Assembly (NCBI GenBank): GCA_009602725.1 | Contig: WELB01000203.1 | Location: forward strand, 76,730-95,967 | Origin: Spirogloea muscicola | Lineage: Eukaryota > Streptophyta > Zygnematophyceae > Spirogloeales > Spirogloeaceae | DNA: 19,238 nucleotides | Reading direction: 5' to 3' | In this document: positions 18,983-19,238 of the stretch, piece after piece | Layout of the letters: the number at the start of each line of letters is the position of its first letter | Numbering within the stretch: position 1 is the first letter of the stretch | The notes under the pieces: generated by a model | The model's database searches: none | The model's input: only the letters and a program-made list of their open reading frames with translations | What the model was told of the DNA's origin: nothing | Made by a program: the position numbers and the translations under genes

Positions 18983-19238
18983 AAAACGTTGAACGGTGAA
19001 GCTCTTCCTATGAGGGACCGACGGACGGGAAGGCCAACATCGTCGGGATTGTTGGGGACTGTCAACGGCAGACGGCCAAGTCGAGGCCAAGACCAAAGCG
19101 AGGGCTTTGACTCGCGGCGAGCTCGAGTCAGGCACTGGGTTACCGTGCTGGATTGAATATGGGATAAGTGGGGGAACGCCCGGGCACCACGTGGCGCGCG
19201 GAGGCCCGCAGGGCACGGGTGAGGCGCCCCCCCCCCCC
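18983..19238. other. window end, nothing recognised
   Basis: GC-rich sequence with no gene supported. It ends in ten C residues, which may be a contig edge or gap artefact. Confidence 0.5.

Noticed and set aside
18660-19015. Three TGAAGCTCTTCC motifs as a regulatory array
   Set aside because: Irregular spacing, one copy beyond repeat A, no gene start nearby; treated as a minor local repeat.

Overview
This is a window of a eukaryotic nuclear genome, most likely a green alga or close relative, possibly trebouxiophyte-like (inference). The evidence is five genes split by many short GT-AG introns, plant-type homologues, a chloroplast-style RsmG with a transit-like N-terminus, TGTAA signals as used by green algae for polyadenylation, and a CCCTAAA telomere-type repeat. 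Single N bases at 5911, 11921 and 15777 and a poly-C end suggest a draft assembly.

Layout. (1) 238-2825, +: casein kinase 2 alpha, ten exons, 334 codons. (2) 2826-5800: gene-poor, with repeat family A (3832-4052), a decayed retroelement C-terminal fragment on the minus strand (about 4053-4464), repeat family B (5259-5420 and 5550-5612) and a strong hairpin where two A termini meet head to head (5725-5766). (3) 6005-6828, +: ubiquitin E2 variant (MMS2/UEV1 type); its first coding exon is not visible. (4) 7369-11885, -: a nibrin/NBS1 gene assembled here from about 13 exons (FHA, BRCT1, BRCT2, acidic linker, C-terminal MRE11-binding type region). It is tail to tail with the UEV gene and head to head with the next gene. 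(5) 12263-14339, +: organellar 16S rRNA methyltransferase RsmG, seven exons, 307 aa. The 377-bp shared upstream region with NBS1 holds three CCCTAAA units. (6) 14340-16084: non-coding, with a long pyrimidine-rich/CG-alternating tract. (7) 16085-18241, +: membrane-anchored NADH-cytochrome b5 reductase, nine exons, 279 aa. (8) 18242-19238: 3' flank with an inverted B copy and a second full A copy.

Together: two neighbours (UEV/MMS2 and NBS1) act in DNA damage tolerance and double-strand-break signalling, and CK2 phosphorylates DNA-damage adaptors in other eukaryotes. RsmG and the b5 reductase are unrelated housekeeping functions. No new multi-gene system is evident. The most notable items are the telomere-repeat promoter beside NBS1, the A/B repeat families that place TGTAA signals downstream of two genes, and splice or frame oddities in NBS1, UEV and CK2.
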